A DNA stretch of 64,000 bases from Triplophysa rosa (GCF_024868665.1 NC_079905.1:7351879-7415878), one strand, 5' to 3'. Numbered from the stretch's first letter, positions 1 to 13,480 are shown. Numbers and translations: made by a program. The notes: generated from the sequence alone by a model not told the origin.

Positions 1-670
1 CATATTCCCTTATGTAATGCTGCAACACACAGTGCTATGTCTCATAAATGCAAACCTGTCCATCATATCTCTCATAACGACATCTCTTATCCTGCGTCAG
101 GAGTTTTAGCATGCGGCCTGCGGCGGATTCCTGATAAACCGCTGAGGTACAGGACGCATTTAATGAACTATTCATGTCCTCCCTCAGACGTACAGGCCGG
201 CGCCCAGTGTGGGCTGCACTGAAGTCCAGACAGACGGCAGGAGAGGTAGTCAGAGCGACAGGAAGATGGAGAGAGACAGAGAGAGCGAGTGTACCAAGAT
301 AACCAGCTGAGAAAATGACATAAGCTATCCGGCAGTTATCCCTCTCGTTCGCGCGCGCCTCTGCACTCAGCAGTGAATTATTCAGAGTGAGGCCACTGCG
401 AGTCACAGCCAAAGCGCTGAAATAGCTGCAGACCAGCGAGAGTGAGAGGACAAATATAACCAAAGACCGCTTACGATGCACCAGTGATACTAAATGCGCT
501 GAGGAAATCTTGGAAATGGAGAAAAGGTGTCGAGTGCATTTGAAGGGACAGGACGCTCAAAGATTTAAACAGACACATTTTTGGAATAGGAGGACAAAAA
601 GGATAAAAACTTCAGTGCGTAGGAAGCCTATAGCAACGGTTTTGCCACTATTCCATTCTATTCTATTTCA

Positions 671-856
671 ATGCATGTTAGCCAACCTGACCATCCACAT
701 GCAGGCAAACACATCAGGTATGTCAGCTTTCTCCACGGCAACCACGGTCACCATCCCAACCCCATCAGGGAAGGTGACAGGCCTGGGGTCAGCGGTGACT
801 GCGAACTCCAACACCACGTCAGGCTGGGCAGACTGACACAGCGACTCCAGCTGTGG
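671..856 (-). other. Coding-like open segment of unknown origin
   Basis: A 62-codon stop-free frame on the minus strand, locally GC-rich, containing QPDVVLEFAVTADPRPVTF and PDGVGMVTVVAVEKADIP. The amino-acid composition looks more protein-like than the usual chance frames here and many codons end in G or C. Splice signals are weak (a CCACAG acceptor is possible; no good donor). The plus strand is also open, so it may be chance. I recognise no domain and it is not an Eph exon. Confidence 0.2.
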
Positions 857-969
857 TCACTGCAGACACATCGCAGCTAACAGCTGTTAAAATAACCTTG
901 CCAAACGCAGGCCATTTTGTGCTTGAATGGTTAAATAATTCAGAGGTGTGACATATAATCGCTAAATGT

Positions 970-1454
970 TAAAGGAATAGTTCACCTAAAATTAAAATTG
1001 CGGCATTAGTTATTCCTGTTGTTCCAAAGCTGCATGCTGTTATTTTTGTGACAAACAAATGGAGAAATATTATACTCTTCTTTTTTATACAACAACAATA
1101 AATTACCACTATCGGTCAAGCTCCAAACAGGACAAAAAAGACTACTAAAGTAGTCTACACGTGCAATATATCCCAAGTCTTATTTCAAATCTTCCAAAGC
1201 AATATGTCTTTGACAACTGGGTTATTCGGTTAGATATTTGGAAGAATGCTTATAACCAGACAGATTTTGCCCCCTATTGACCATCATAAATACAACGGTA
1301 GTCAAAAGTGCCCCAGAACGGTTTGCTGTCCTACATACTTCAAAATATCTTCTTTTGTGTTCAACAGAACAAAGAAATTTATACAGATTTGGAACAACTC
1401 GAGGGTGAGTAAATTATGACAGAATTTTCATTTTTGGATGAACTGTCCCTTTAA
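970..1454. mobile_element. Foldback (TIR) element, subfamily A, copy 1
   Basis: Left end TTAAAGGAATAGTTCACCT and right end GATGAACTGTCCCTTTAA are inverted copies. The inner arms also pair (TTTGGAAGAATGCTTATAACC against sequence ending in a TTCAAAATATCTTCTTTTGTG-type arm). The termini abut TTAA on both sides, which suggests a TTAA or TAA target. It is non-coding and of MITE type. Subfamily A is marked by the GAGTTGTTCCAAATCTGTATAAA-type inner sequence. Confidence 0.75.
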
Positions 1455-2211
1455 TAGTTAATGTGATCAAACGGCACATTGCAGAAAATTACTAAACAGT
1501 CCCAAAAAATACAAATGAAAAGCGTGGTGGTATGGATTTACATTCATGAGGATGCTCCAGTTAAGACATAACATGTCCCCAATGTCCAAAACTCTTTGAT
1601 CAGTGTGAGGGATTCTGGGAAATAAGCACATGAATGTTTTTATTACAGCCAGACAGGATCATTCCAAGGTGACACATCTTAATAAAAATCATCCCGGACC
1701 CCTGCTCAATCCCTTCCAGAGATTCTATAATTTGTCATACTGAACATTGCTAAGGAGATCAACCTTACACACACACAAAAAAGAGAGAGAGGATTAGAGC
1801 AGTGACAGTTCATTAGAGAGCTGGTGACATCATCCAGAGATGCAGGCATGACACATGGGCTAAAACGGGGTTATGTGAGGCTCCGATTAGGCTCACACAC
1901 ACAAAGCTTGTCAACACACACACACATACATATCATTGCCGCTGGAGCAATCAGCATTAGCGAGTGTTGCTTAGAGAGGGTCAGCTGGGGACTTGACCCT
2001 CAGTAACGCTGGCAGAGGGCACAATCAATAAATCAGCAACCTGCGGCTTACACCATCGCTTCAGTCAGGCAGGATGCCGATAAAAATAGTCGTTTGAAGA
2101 CTTATACAATGTTGGGGACAGACTGGAATTTTAAAGACAAAATTAAATCTCACTTTTAAGATATTACAGATCAGAGAAGCACCACTCTATTGCTTTGGGA
2201 TTTGAACCGAC

Positions 2212-2598
2212 TAGGGATGTAAAAATATCACAATCTCACTGTGTGGTAATACCTCGGTATAACGTCCACGGCACGGTTTTTATTTCAATATTTAAAATGA
2301 CAAATGATGACTTGGAAATGTGCCGTAAGCATCCTCTTTTCTTTATCCTCTAATCATAACTGTTGCTTAGAGGTTTGAGTTATAGAATGAGATGGGTCAA
2401 ATGACCTAAAAATCCCTTTTATAAAATAAATAATTGCACCAGATAGACCTTGACAAAGGTAACATCTATTATTTTTTCTAACATTCTCTATGTTAGGCCC
2501 AGAAGACCTATTGTTTCATACAGTCATGTGACCACAATAATATTGAGACAATTTTGCTATTGAGATAACACGATATCGATAATATTGTTACATGCCTA
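2212..2598. mobile_element. hAT-type non-autonomous element with perfect 8-bp target duplication
   Basis: Termini TAGGGATGTAA at the left and TTACATGCCTA at the right are imperfect inverted repeats. They are extended inside by AATATCACAATCTCA against a TATCGATATCGTG/TTATCTCAATAG arm. The sequence GAACCGAC occurs directly outside both ends (2204-2211 and 2599-2606), an exact 8-bp target-site duplication as made by hAT transposases. No transposase coding is left in the 387 bp. Confidence 0.85.
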
Positions 2599-3931
2599 GA
2601 ACCGACAAAATAAAATCTTATTTCAGATACTGAAGCGTTTCAGAATTTATTAAAGAATCACTGATACTATTGCTCAAGGATTTAAACGAACCCTCAGTCA
2701 CAAGTGTATGATTGATGATTCATCAACTTCTATGGCTTGTTAAAGAGATGTGCTACTAACTTTGCGATTGGATTTTTGAAATAGATTTCGCCAGAAAACA
2801 CACAACCTTCTATAGACAGTTTGAGCAGCAAAAACATAAACAAACGTTATGACAAACTTATCTTCTGGTAGATCTCCGCAAAAAATCAATAACTGCTGAG
2901 TAGTCTTCATTTAATTTAATACAATTAATATACAATAAAATATTAATAGAAATGAATATGGATAGAAATTAAATATTAAACGAACTGTTATATTATAACC
3001 AAACACAGACTGGAAGTTAACTTTGGGCAAGTGTGTACGTCCGATGAAACGGAATGCATTCGCAATGCATTGAACATCTTAGCAACCACATACCACAGCT
3101 TTGCCATGGCAACCACCCATGACACCCTAGCTTCACAACACAAGCCACCGTTCAAATTTTCTCTTAAAAATAACAAAAAACAAACAAACAATGTAACTAT
3201 CCCCTTTTTGAAATAAGTGCTGGTGTTCATGCTAATACACCATAAGAAAAAAAGAAGAAAAAAAAGAAAAAGAAAACAATTTCCTAGAAATGTTATTCAT
3301 AAGCAGGACAACCCACTATCTGCTTGTGTCAAAACCTCTCTAAGATAAACATCAAGAAAAATGTACGACTGATAATCAACGCCCTCTAATTTCATCTCAA
3401 CAAGGCCAATTTTAATTCAAAGAATCCATTTGCCAAATTTAATCCCCACTTCTGACACTTCTGATTGTACAACAACACGGAAGCACCTTCATATACGGCA
3501 TTGTGTGGGCTAAATTGAAAACAGCAACCGCAAATCATCATCTTATTTTATTGGCAGAAGAAATTAATTAAAGCTGTATAATTCAATGAGCCATTAGTAT
3601 GTGATTAATTTGATTTGATGCATTTGCCGGCTACGTGTTTTTGTACTTTTTTTATACTTGTTTCAAGTAAGTGTTCACGCCTGCCAGCTCTAAACAAGTT
3701 TGTACTTGTAAGCCATGATGTTTAATTAGATTTGAGTGAGAAAATGAGGGCTGTGGTACGACGAACAAGCTACTACGTGCAAAATAAAATGACATTATAA
3801 AACAGATTTTTATGGACTGGTGCATTCCAGGCGTGCCAAAACGCAAATATTTTAACAGCTATTATACATAAAACCTGTTCACCTTCACACACAAAGATAA
3901 AACCTGACCTTTCCTCTCCCTCACAAGACGT

Positions 3932-5182
3932 CCTGGGGCCGTTTCAGAAAGGAGGTTTAGTGAAAACTCTGAGTATATTAACCCTGAAATAGGGAAACTC
4001 TGGGTTTTCTGTTTCAGAATGTGAGGTATGTCAAACCCGAGAAAGCGGGGTAACTCAAGCCCCTTTCTAAAGGAGAGGTAACTTATACTCAGTCAGTCAG
4101 TAACCATAGTAACTTACTCTGTGAACCTAACCTGGTCGGGAGCAGGTTTTCTTTGGTAAACCCAGAGTTTATTTCGATCTCCTCCCCCTTTTAAAGCGCA
4201 AGTGGTGTAACTCATTCATTCATTAATACAGTCATTCATGGCACACATTTTGATCACACAGAGACCATCTCAGTGACTTATATGTCATATGTGCTTTTAT
4301 AGAGGATTCATGAAGAGGCTGCATTAATTCATTGGAATGTACTTTGATTTCAGGAGAGCAATTTAGGACCCGAGTGGAATTTTGTTATTTCCCTGTGCAT
4401 TTTTATTAAAACTGTACCTCTTTTCTTTACAGTGAATTAGATATATCAAAATATATCTCATCCATTCTTACATCAATAACATCAGCCACCGTACGTGTAT
4501 TACATCAGAGCATTATTTTCTATGGACGATGAGAAATGACTTAATAAAGTGTATAAATAAAGTGCATGAATAAAGAAATGAATAAATACAGACATACATG
4601 CAGAAATGAAGCGATAAAATAAACAAGTAATTTTTACGTGCAGCCATTCCAACTGAAATCTGCTCAAAGCAAGTTTCGAAGCGGCGATCAGTCTAATTTT
4701 GCACATGAGTCTGACGCCCTACAGGTGTCCTATACACCGTGATGTCTCATTCGCGTAACTAAAGCACTGATGGGGAGTGAGAACATAAGATTTGTTTTTA
4801 TTATTTCTGTTGTTTCATTCATTTAATGATTAATTTATGTGTTTATTGGTACATTTATCTATTTATTAATTTAAACTTAAGTCATTTTCAGGACATCAGT
4901 ATATCCACTTTATGCAGAGCGGAAAGTGTGCCTCACTCTCAAGTGCTTTCTGCCGCCATGTTTCTTTTTTTGGTGCCGTTGCCATGGTGAATCGTAATAT
5001 CGGAGCTCCATTGATGATGGCTTTTTAAGTGAGTAAGCCTACCCAGAGTAAATTGAAATAACTCAAATCAGCTGTTCTGAAACCAAAAACTCAAAGTTTC
5101 TCATTTCTAAGTAAACCAACTCTGAGTTCAAGGTTTAACCAACCTAGAGTTGGTTGAACCTCCTTATTGAAACGGGCCCCTG
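3932..5182. mobile_element. 1.25-kb TIR element (Harbinger/IS-like, unresolved)
   Basis: Left end CCTGGGGCCGTTTCAGAAAG-GAGGTT, right end (read inverted) CCAGGGGCCCGTTTCAATAA-GGAGGTT. Subterminal segments rich in CTCTGAGTT / AACTCTGGGTT motifs pair over about 150 bp at each end. The interior (about 4240-5030) has no intact ORF. The family is a common fish repeat that I recognise but cannot name reliably. Confidence 0.7.
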
Positions 5183-5866
5183 GTGGGGTACAACACACAC
5201 AAACACAATGAGACTCCACATGTTGAGGATAACACAAACCGGTCAATACACGACAAGGAACATTTTCTTATCCATCTATCCCGTCCTTTATTTACGCCCG
5301 TAGTTCATTGAGCGATGCCATTGGTCAGGGGAGGATGGTAATTGGAGAACCGACCAATTAGATTGATCCTGCTGACAAAACAAACAAAGGTTGCCAAGCA
5401 ACAGCTGGCAGGATCAGAGGAATCCATAGGTACTAGATCCAATCAAACTATATTCTTGGCCGAGGACCAGCCCATACTCAACATTTCCACACACAGAGAT
5501 CAATGCATTCGCTCCTCCATCCATCTGTAGACGCAATTTTAATAAGTGAGGTGGCGACGTGAAGGTGAACCGGCAGTATAAATGAGTTTAGAGCTCCAGT
5601 GAATCTTTCTGCAGGATACAATGTTCCTCGCCGACGGGAACTCCGCTCCCGGAATATGGAGCAGGGCCAGAAACCGAGACCTGCATGATTTACAGCACAG
5701 AGGATATGGGGAAGCGGAGCTGTTTAGCATCGCTGTCTAGGGAAGGCTACGGAGAAGTTATAAGAAACAGTGAGAGTGTGTGTTTAAGCAGTGGATGTTG
5801 GGTTTAGAGATGTGCAAAACATGAAATATTTCAGAAAGAACTGATACTGAAAAAATAAAAATCTAG

Positions 5867-6460
5867 TTAAAGGGATAGTTCAACCCCAAAATAAATAAAA
5901 TTCTGTCATCATTTACTCACCCTCGAGTTGTTCCAAATCTTTATAAATTTCTTTGTTCTGAACACAGAGAAAGATATTTGGAAGAATGCTTTTAACCAAA
6001 CAGTTCTTGGCCGCCATTGACTACCACAGTAGGAAAAATTACAATGGTAGTCAAAAGTGCCCAAGAACTGTTTGCTTTCGTACATTCTTTAAAATATCTT
6101 CTTTTGTGTTCAACAGAATAAAGAAATGTGTAAAGCAATTTTTCCTATATGGTAGTCAATGGTGGCCAAGAACTGTTTGGTTACAAGCATTCTCCAAGTT
6201 TCTCTGTGTTCATCAGAACAAGAAATGTATACAGAATTCAAAAATGAATACTCTTATGTCATTCCGAACCTATAAGACTTTCTTTCTTCTGCAGAACACA
6301 AAACATATTTTGAAGAATATTGGCAACCAAACAACATTGGGCCCCGTTAACTTCCACTGTATAGCCAAAACATTTTCTAAAATATTTTCAGTTTTTTAAC
6401 TACATGAAGGTAAATAAATGATGACAGAATTTTTATTTTTGGGTGAACTATCCCTTTAAA
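5867..6460. mobile_element. Foldback element, A/B chimera, copy 2
   Basis: Complete ends: TTAAAGGGATAGTTCAACC on the left and GGGTGAACTATCCCTTTAA on the right. The left part (to about 6230) has the subfamily A core with CTTGGCC(A/G)CCATTGACTACC in both orientations. From about 6255 the sequence switches to subfamily B (CATTCCGAACCTATAAGAC, then TTTCTTTCTTCTGCAGAAC). An open frame across 5986-6399 is a by-product of the repeat and not a gene. Confidence 0.8.
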
Positions 6461-8083
6461 CTTCACTAACCGACTAAACGTCAAACCTGTTGAACGACTT
6501 ACAGTAGTTAAACTGAGCATATTTACTCTTGCGTGGTTACAAATTTGCATTCTCGCTATTTGCTATACATTGATTTTAGGCTGATAATCTACTGTACACA
6601 CACACACACACTGTGGGAGAAGTGCCCGGCACTGTCTCAAGAATTCAACAGCTAATTGTGTTTGATTGCTCATGGAAAGAAATCAATAGCTTTCAGACAC
6701 CATAGACCCTCAGCCTCTTACTGTGATTCACACATACATAGCAGAAATATCAATATCTGTGCCTTTATGGTCGACCAGCACATGTATGAGCACAAACAGA
6801 CCTTTTGTCAATTAACATTAGACGAATAAATGAATATGAATGATGGATTCTCCAAGGTTAACACAAATCTCTTAACGTTACCCTTCGCGTGTGCGTTTAA
6901 AACGTGACGTGTCAGCTTGCACCCACTAATCTCATCCTCTCGCTCAGAAGCAGATGACCTGACAGAAGGATGTGTGTGTGTAAGAGAAAAAGGGATGAGG
7001 CAGATCTCAAACAGCCGTGGATAAAGAAAAGCAATAATGTGGCCGGGGCCATCTGTGAGTGAAATGGCATGAGATTAACCTGAGGGGAGAGAGGTGCACC
7101 TCAGATATCCTCTGGGAGCCCTCAGACACGCGGCGCCCGCGCCGTGACGTCTGCTGAATGTCAAAGCCAGCAGAAAAGCATCGAGGGCATAACATTTTTG
7201 AGCGAGAGCAGGAGCTAGTAGGAGACGTGTGGAGAGAGATCAAAAAGAAAGAGCAGACGTAAGAAATGACAATTCTGCAGAAAAAAAGACAAGGAGATGG
7301 TGTACTAACAGTGGGGTGCTTGTCCCTCACAGCAGGGTGATGCTTGGCAGCCTCATCTCTTAGGATTTACTACCAGCGGCCTGGTACGCGTGTACAGAAC
7401 TTGTGTATTTGGTGCCGTACGAGTGACCATGACAGGCCCATCAACCACCTCTTTTACGAAGATGTCCAAACACTCAAAAATTGCCTCGCACTCTCAGCGG
7501 GGGTGTCCGACAGCCATGGCGAATCTGTAGCTCCAAACCTCGTTTTTCTCCTCTCCGTTTGTTTTTTTCCCATTTGCTGACCCTGATTCGTCCGCGCGCT
7601 TTCATTGATTGGCCGTGTGCCGCGGTCGGGTTGACAGCCTGCTGCTTTTGCTATAGAGGATGTGACATTGGGTTCAGGGTCTGAGGTGCATTTAGGGACT
7701 GGACACACACACGCGGTTTCTCTTCTCTCTGAATTTCTCTCTTTTCTGGTCCTCCCTCTATTTCAGACAAACAGCTGTCGTTGTCTGTTCCTGTGGGCTG
7801 TCTGGGTGTTCTGCCTGACTGCTTCACAGACAAATGAGAGGGAGAGGGCTTCTGATAACCCTGTTTACACTGAAAATGTGGACAGAAGAGAAATTGGGGT
7901 CGTATCACACAGTGCTCACCATGGGCGGCAAATACACTTCAGTCACACGTGAGGCGAAAAGTCAGAACATTGCATCAGTGACATTTTCATTTGTAAATGG
8001 AGATCAAATAAGGAAATTAATTAAATATACATTATAACATCATCCATTGTAACCTTGACCAAACATTTAAACATAAAATGTTA

Positions 8084-8394
8084 TTTAAAGGGATAGTTCA
8101 CCCAAAAATGAAAATTCTGTCATCATTTATTCACCCTCTTGTCGTGTCAAGCCTGTATGACTTTCTTTCTTCTGCAAAACACAAAAGAAGCTATTCTGAA
8201 GAATGCTGGTAACCGAAAAACGGCGGTACCTATTGACTTGCATTGGTTTTGTGTCCGTACAATAGAAGTGAATAGGTACTGTCGCTATTCGGTTACCAAC
8301 ATTCTTCAAAATATCTTCTTTTAAAAGTCATACGGGTTTTGAAATGGCAAGGGGGAACAAATGATGACAGAATTTTCATGTTTGGGTCAACTAT
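8084..8394. mobile_element. Foldback element, subfamily B, copy 3
   Basis: Left end TTTAAAGGGATAGTTCACCC. The inner arms CTGTATGACTTTCTTTCTTC and GGTTACCAACATTCTTCAAA pair with each other across a GGTACCTATTGACTTGC / GAATAGGTACTGTCGC centre. The right end has decayed (GGGTCAACTATACAAC). Confidence 0.8.
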
Positions 8395-11300
8395 ACAACA
8401 ATTTGGATTTAATATTTGATCACGTTTACAGTGAAATGTTGTTTGTCAGAAGTTGGTTATATGTAACATGACCTCAGGGAACCATGTGAGATTTTCTTTC
8501 TCGAGACGGAGAGATACACTAGCCCAAAAGAGAAATAGCACACCAAAGCTGTATATTGCTATAATTTTTGCCTCATTTTCCATTACCTTTAACAACAGGT
8601 CATTATGTATATGCTGTGCTTCGGTGAGAGAGCTTTACTGTGCCTCAGAGAATCGATTCACATTATCAACCACATGAAACTGGCTGCAAGAAATGTATAT
8701 GCGCCTTCTGATCAGGGATCAGATTTTCCAATTCTGCGTTTATGGGCTATGCACTGATCCAGAAACAGCACTCTCGAGTATTGCAGAGAAATGCAACAGG
8801 TGATAGGCTAAACTCAATCCTCTGGTTGTGGGAAGATGTAAAAGGTGACAGAAGAACACTGTGCGCTTTTATGTGCGGGCCGTGTACCTACACTACTCAA
8901 CAATACTTTGGGGGGAAATCTGTTCTCAGATTGAGCCAAATCCTTTTGGGACATTTCCATTTAGGTCAGATTTTCAGTAAGGCTTGTATGCAGAATTTTA
9001 CACAGATATTGCCAATAAAAGATCTGCACCTCTAAGCTGCTGCTAAAAAATTGAGCTGCATCAACAATTTTTTTTTATGTGTTATTTTATTGGATCGTGA
9101 CTCTCTGAATCCAAATCGAAGATTCCCAACCCTACTGTCTTCCCTCTTCAACAGAAACTGTTTAACAGGGGACTCTGAGGAACTACCGAGACACTACACG
9201 GTCTTTTTATGAGATCTATAATTCAATCAGTTTAATTATTTTAGGGGGAAAAAATCCATATCATGATTGATTATTATGTCCCCGAGGTGTAATTTAAAAG
9301 ACCTCTATAAAATAACAATCCTTCAGAGCAGAGACAAATACACCGTCTAAACGTAAAGACTTGAAACTCATTTTTCTTGGATAAGTAGTAGGACTCATCT
9401 GCCAGTGGAGAACAGTGACCTTTAAGAGAATCATTCAGTCTGCCTGATTTAATAGTAAACAACAGTACATTTGTATCGCAAAGCAGCTTTATCTTGGCAC
9501 TAGACAATCTTACCAGAAGACCTTTGATAGACATCGTATTTAATGTGACAATATCAAAAGCGAGGGTGTAAAGTCTGTTGAATATGACAGCGTACTGTAC
9601 CTATTATGCCAAAGAAAAAATGTACATTGTTACACAAATGTGCAATTAAAGCTGTGGTGCTACTGTGGTAAATTGATGGTAATATTACAATACTCTTACA
9701 ATGGAATTATAACCATATTCACATCTCATAATACTGCCATACTGTAGTTCCAAAATATTATGGCATTTGAATGGTACATGTGTAAACAAGATCCAATATA
9801 TCGTATATAATTGCCTACCATGTCCAGAAAACCATGGTAATATCAAGGTCATTTTTATACAGATTTGATTCAATAACTTATGTAAATATGATATACAACT
9901 TTGGTGGAGGAATGGAGTATATAGATGTTGAACTTGACTTTTCTTTGGCACAACATGCTTCTGCTGTCACCCAACTGGTCGTTCTATATCAGGGGTAGAT
10001 TGAGGTGAGTCACAAGTCTGCTAAAAGGTCTCCTTCCTGATGCTAAATTTAGCTGTTAGCTGTTTAAACCCATTAAACCCTTTAGCAAGACGCTAAATGC
10101 TTCAGTTTCTACCCATCAAATTTGTCCTTTTCATGGTAAACACGACCGACAAGAAAGTCTCCGTTCAGACACAGTGCTTTCATGCCCGAACACATTATAA
10201 ACAGTAAGAGTCATCCAGCATCTAGTATACGTGTAGCCGCTGCTCGAGGCTAAAACGTCTAGTCTGAGAACCGTCTTTTTTTTTTTAGAGAAAGTGGGAT
10301 TTCTTCTTACGAGTTCCCTCAGAAAATCCTCCATACGGACCTAGTGTGGCTTTTACTGCCTCATATAACAATACAGTATGCATTAAACATTATACACACA
10401 CTGTCACAAGAAAAAAGGGAAGCCATGAATTAATGATGGGTTACGGTATGATTTGCTGGTCCGTCCACATCTGCACGGCTTAAACCTCCCTATTTAGAAT
10501 CCCAAAGGGATTTTAGGGAGAAAAGTTAAAGGAATTAAAAAATGAACTAACGGAAGCAGACAAAAAGCAAAAGTATAATTTAAGAAACTGGTGCTGCCTA
10601 CACATTTTAAGTCACAGATATGCTAGAACGCACAGTGACGAGTTAACTAAAAATGCTTATATTGCATTCATTTTAAAGTGACATCTACATAAATATGTAT
10701 GATTTTATTCAATAACAGTCTCTTCTGGAATTAACCCTGTCACTTCACGTCCTATCCAGTCACAAAAGCACCAACGCTAAGTGGACACAACATTTTGTCT
10801 ACACCACACAAAGAGGCTAGCTTTGAAATAGAGCTAAAGTGTAACACACAGATCTAAACTTAAGTAAAACATCAAGAAAGTACAAGAAAGAACAAGTAAA
10901 AATAAAAGTTTTGATAAGACACAAAAAACAGCACTTGAAAAATAAACAACAGCCCGTTGTCAAGTCTGCGAGCTAAACGTAACCATCACTCAGGCTGTGA
11001 GAGCACAGTGTGTGTCTTTCTCTCTTCCCCTCCCTATTGATCTCTCCTTGCCTGTCTGGACTTTCTAAACGCTGCCATTATCTTTACTTTTTCCACTCAA
11101 GAACAACAAAAAGTTGAACTCAGGGGGTGAAAGGGAGTCACAAGGGGGATAAAAACACAGGGGTACGAGAGCTGAATTCCAACACGCCTGCACACCAAAC
11201 CCTTTGGGAACTTCCACCTGTGGAGTGTCCGCACTGGGCGTACATCTGATGCCAAGCAGGGTGAGGTCACACCAGACAGAGGTGTCGTTATAATTGGTAT

Positions 11301-11582
11301 TGTGCGACACGTGAGAGCAATGGGAGCATTCACACGCACACACACAAGAATCAATCTGTCTCCAGAGCAGTGCGCATCCCCGCTGCTCTCCCGATCGACC
11401 CGACATAGACACGCGTACCCCAGATAATGGATGCACCACATGTGCACAGACAGCTCAAGCGGGGTGTCGGTCCATCGCACCAGGAGACGAAACCAAAACA
11501 TCCTCAAAACAAGAAATGTCCATCTGTCACATCATCTACTAGAGAAAGTATGTTCAAGCTTTGAGTGGCAGGACATTTTGGA

Positions 11583-11862
11583 AAAAGTTGACCAAAAATT
11601 TACATTTAATCACCCTAATATCATTCCAATATGTTCTTCTGAGGAAAAACGGATATTTTGATGAATCAACAAATCTCCAAAAACACAAAAAAAGCACCAA
11701 AAAAGTTTTACTACCCTTCATTCAGTTTTTTTCTAAAGAGATGAGGTCACTACAAACACCTTTTGGTGAAAATTCGCCCTTTGTTTCACAAACCAGAAAA
11801 AAAAACATACGAGTGAGTAAATAAAAAATGAATTTTTCATTTCGGAGGAACAGGTCATTTAA
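11583..11862. mobile_element. Probable diverged foldback element, copy 4
   Basis: Left: AAGTTGACCAAAAATTTACA then TTTAATCACCCTAATATCATT. Right: GAGTGAGTAAATAAAAAATG, then TTTTTCATTTCGGAGGAAC and GTCATTTAA. The order and spacing match the family, but identity is low. Confidence 0.45.
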
Positions 11863-12549
11863 TATCTGAGCTTCCCTGCATAGACAAAACAGGTTCTGAC
11901 TGTTTAAAGCCCAGTGTCTGGAGATATCAAGCTATACATAATCTCGTATCAGTGCTTCTATAAACTGTTAAGACCATATCATGCCTTCCATTATTGTAGC
12001 GTTAGCAAATTATGATTTGTGGCACAAGAGACGTTATTGTGTCAGACTGCTTAGGATAAAAGAACTGCTATCGCTGCGAGCCTCGGATCTAAGTGTTTAG
12101 CTTCGGTTTGCACCCGGGAATGTTTGATTTGTGCTGTATTCAGTGTCACAGGGTGAGCATTTTAAATGGATTTATGAAATATGCATAAACATTCAGTAAA
12201 ACATAAGAGTGAAAAAGAAACCATTGGAATCAACCAATTGGAATCTTTTTGTACTGAAATAAGTGAAATCTGTGAAATTTACGGATTAAAATGTACAACA
12301 AAAACTATCCTATCAATAACAATGAATCATTTCATGATTTAATTTATGAACTCATAAATATTGAAAAAATATGAACGACATTTTAATAATTAAAAGGATA
12401 ATGACCTTCTGCAAGTACCAATTTAACCACACCCCCAAACCCCGCCTCCTTTTCCTCAGCTTATTCTAGATTTATTAGATGTTATTTACTAGAATGATCT
12501 TGCTTGTTCTATAAACAGCATGCACTGTGCTGTGTTTTACATTTTCTGT

Positions 12550-12632
12550 GTTTTTCTGTTTTTCTCCTGTAAAGCTGCTTTGGAACAATCCACATTGTGA
12601 AAAGCGCTATATAAATAAAATTGAATTGAATA
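12550..12632 (+). mobile_element. Retroposon 3'-tail fragment
   Basis: CTGTAAAGCTGCTTTGGAAC...AAAGCGCTATATAAATAAAA then TTGAATTGAA, a tail seen widely in fish genomes. Confidence 0.5.
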
Positions 12633-13079
12633 TTAATTTTTTAACACTGCTCCAATCACAGTGCTTACGTGCCGCTGCCTCCTTTACCTTAACTCAATCC
12701 TATTAGAGAAAAAATGGAGGGGCATCCAATTTTCTGTGCGTGTGTGTTTGCGAGAACCTGAGACTGAGACAGAGAGAATGAACAGTGAAAAACATTTTTT
12801 TTTTAAATCACCTTCTCAATAGGGATCAGCTCATCCCAAAACTCATTCCAAAACCAGACTTTGGCATTCAAAGAGACCACAAAGACTCTGTGTGTGCGTT
12901 TGCGTGCGTGTGATAACCGCATTACTGGGGTAATCTGCATAGAGCATCTATCCAGGAATTGTAAATGAGATCGTGAGGTTTGACGGGGGTTCAGAGACAT
13001 CTCACCACACCAAAGCCCTTCTCACACTAAGACAAACACACACACTGACTTATACGCCAACACACACACACCTTTCCCT

Positions 13080-13480
13080 CCTGATAATATGCAAATGATT
13101 CCACCTGAAGGTCACAGAGGCAGCGTGGCGGTCGCTTCCACGCGTAATGCATTCCGGTGTGGGGGCGCGATTAACCAGTGTTCCCCCTTCTGACCCTTAT
13201 CGGTGGTGTCACACTGAATTTATTCCTCGACTCCTAGGTGTCACATTAAATTTCTTCCCCCTGCCTCTGAAGTCAGCCTCTCGCGGAATGAGAGGGTTTA
13301 TGGGAACATAAACCGGCCGATGAGATGGGAGGTTCTGAGAGCGGCATTTATCCGAGAGCCGCACAATGCCAATGGGATTATTGCCAGGTGGGCCGGAGTG
13401 GAACCAGATCAGTGCAAAACGATCAGTACTGGTTGAAGTTCACAGTTAAAAAAGAAACGTTACCACTGGGTTTGAGCAGC
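13080..13480. promoter_or_regulatory. Candidate noncoding regulatory element in intron 3
   Basis: Octamer ATGCAAAT at 13089-13096, then about 350 bp of higher-GC sequence that is free of repeats and stop-riddled in all frames: CGCGTAATGCATTCCGG, CCAATGGGATTATTGCCAGG. Inferred from composition only. Confidence 0.25.

Noticed and set aside
35..481. 148-codon open frame on the minus strand
   Set aside because: No domain. The N-terminal hydrophobic stretch looks like a signal peptide only by chance, no splice context is seen, and the frame runs across simple GA-rich sequence. It lies inside intron 3.
7000..7960. Many overlapping open frames of 60-107 codons on both strands
   Set aside because: They overlap each other on both strands, none has a recognisable motif, and they reflect local composition.
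11065..11507. Two overlapping 124- and 136-codon minus-strand frames
   Set aside because: Cysteine-rich translations come from CACA/GTGT-rich sequence; there is no domain and no splice signals.
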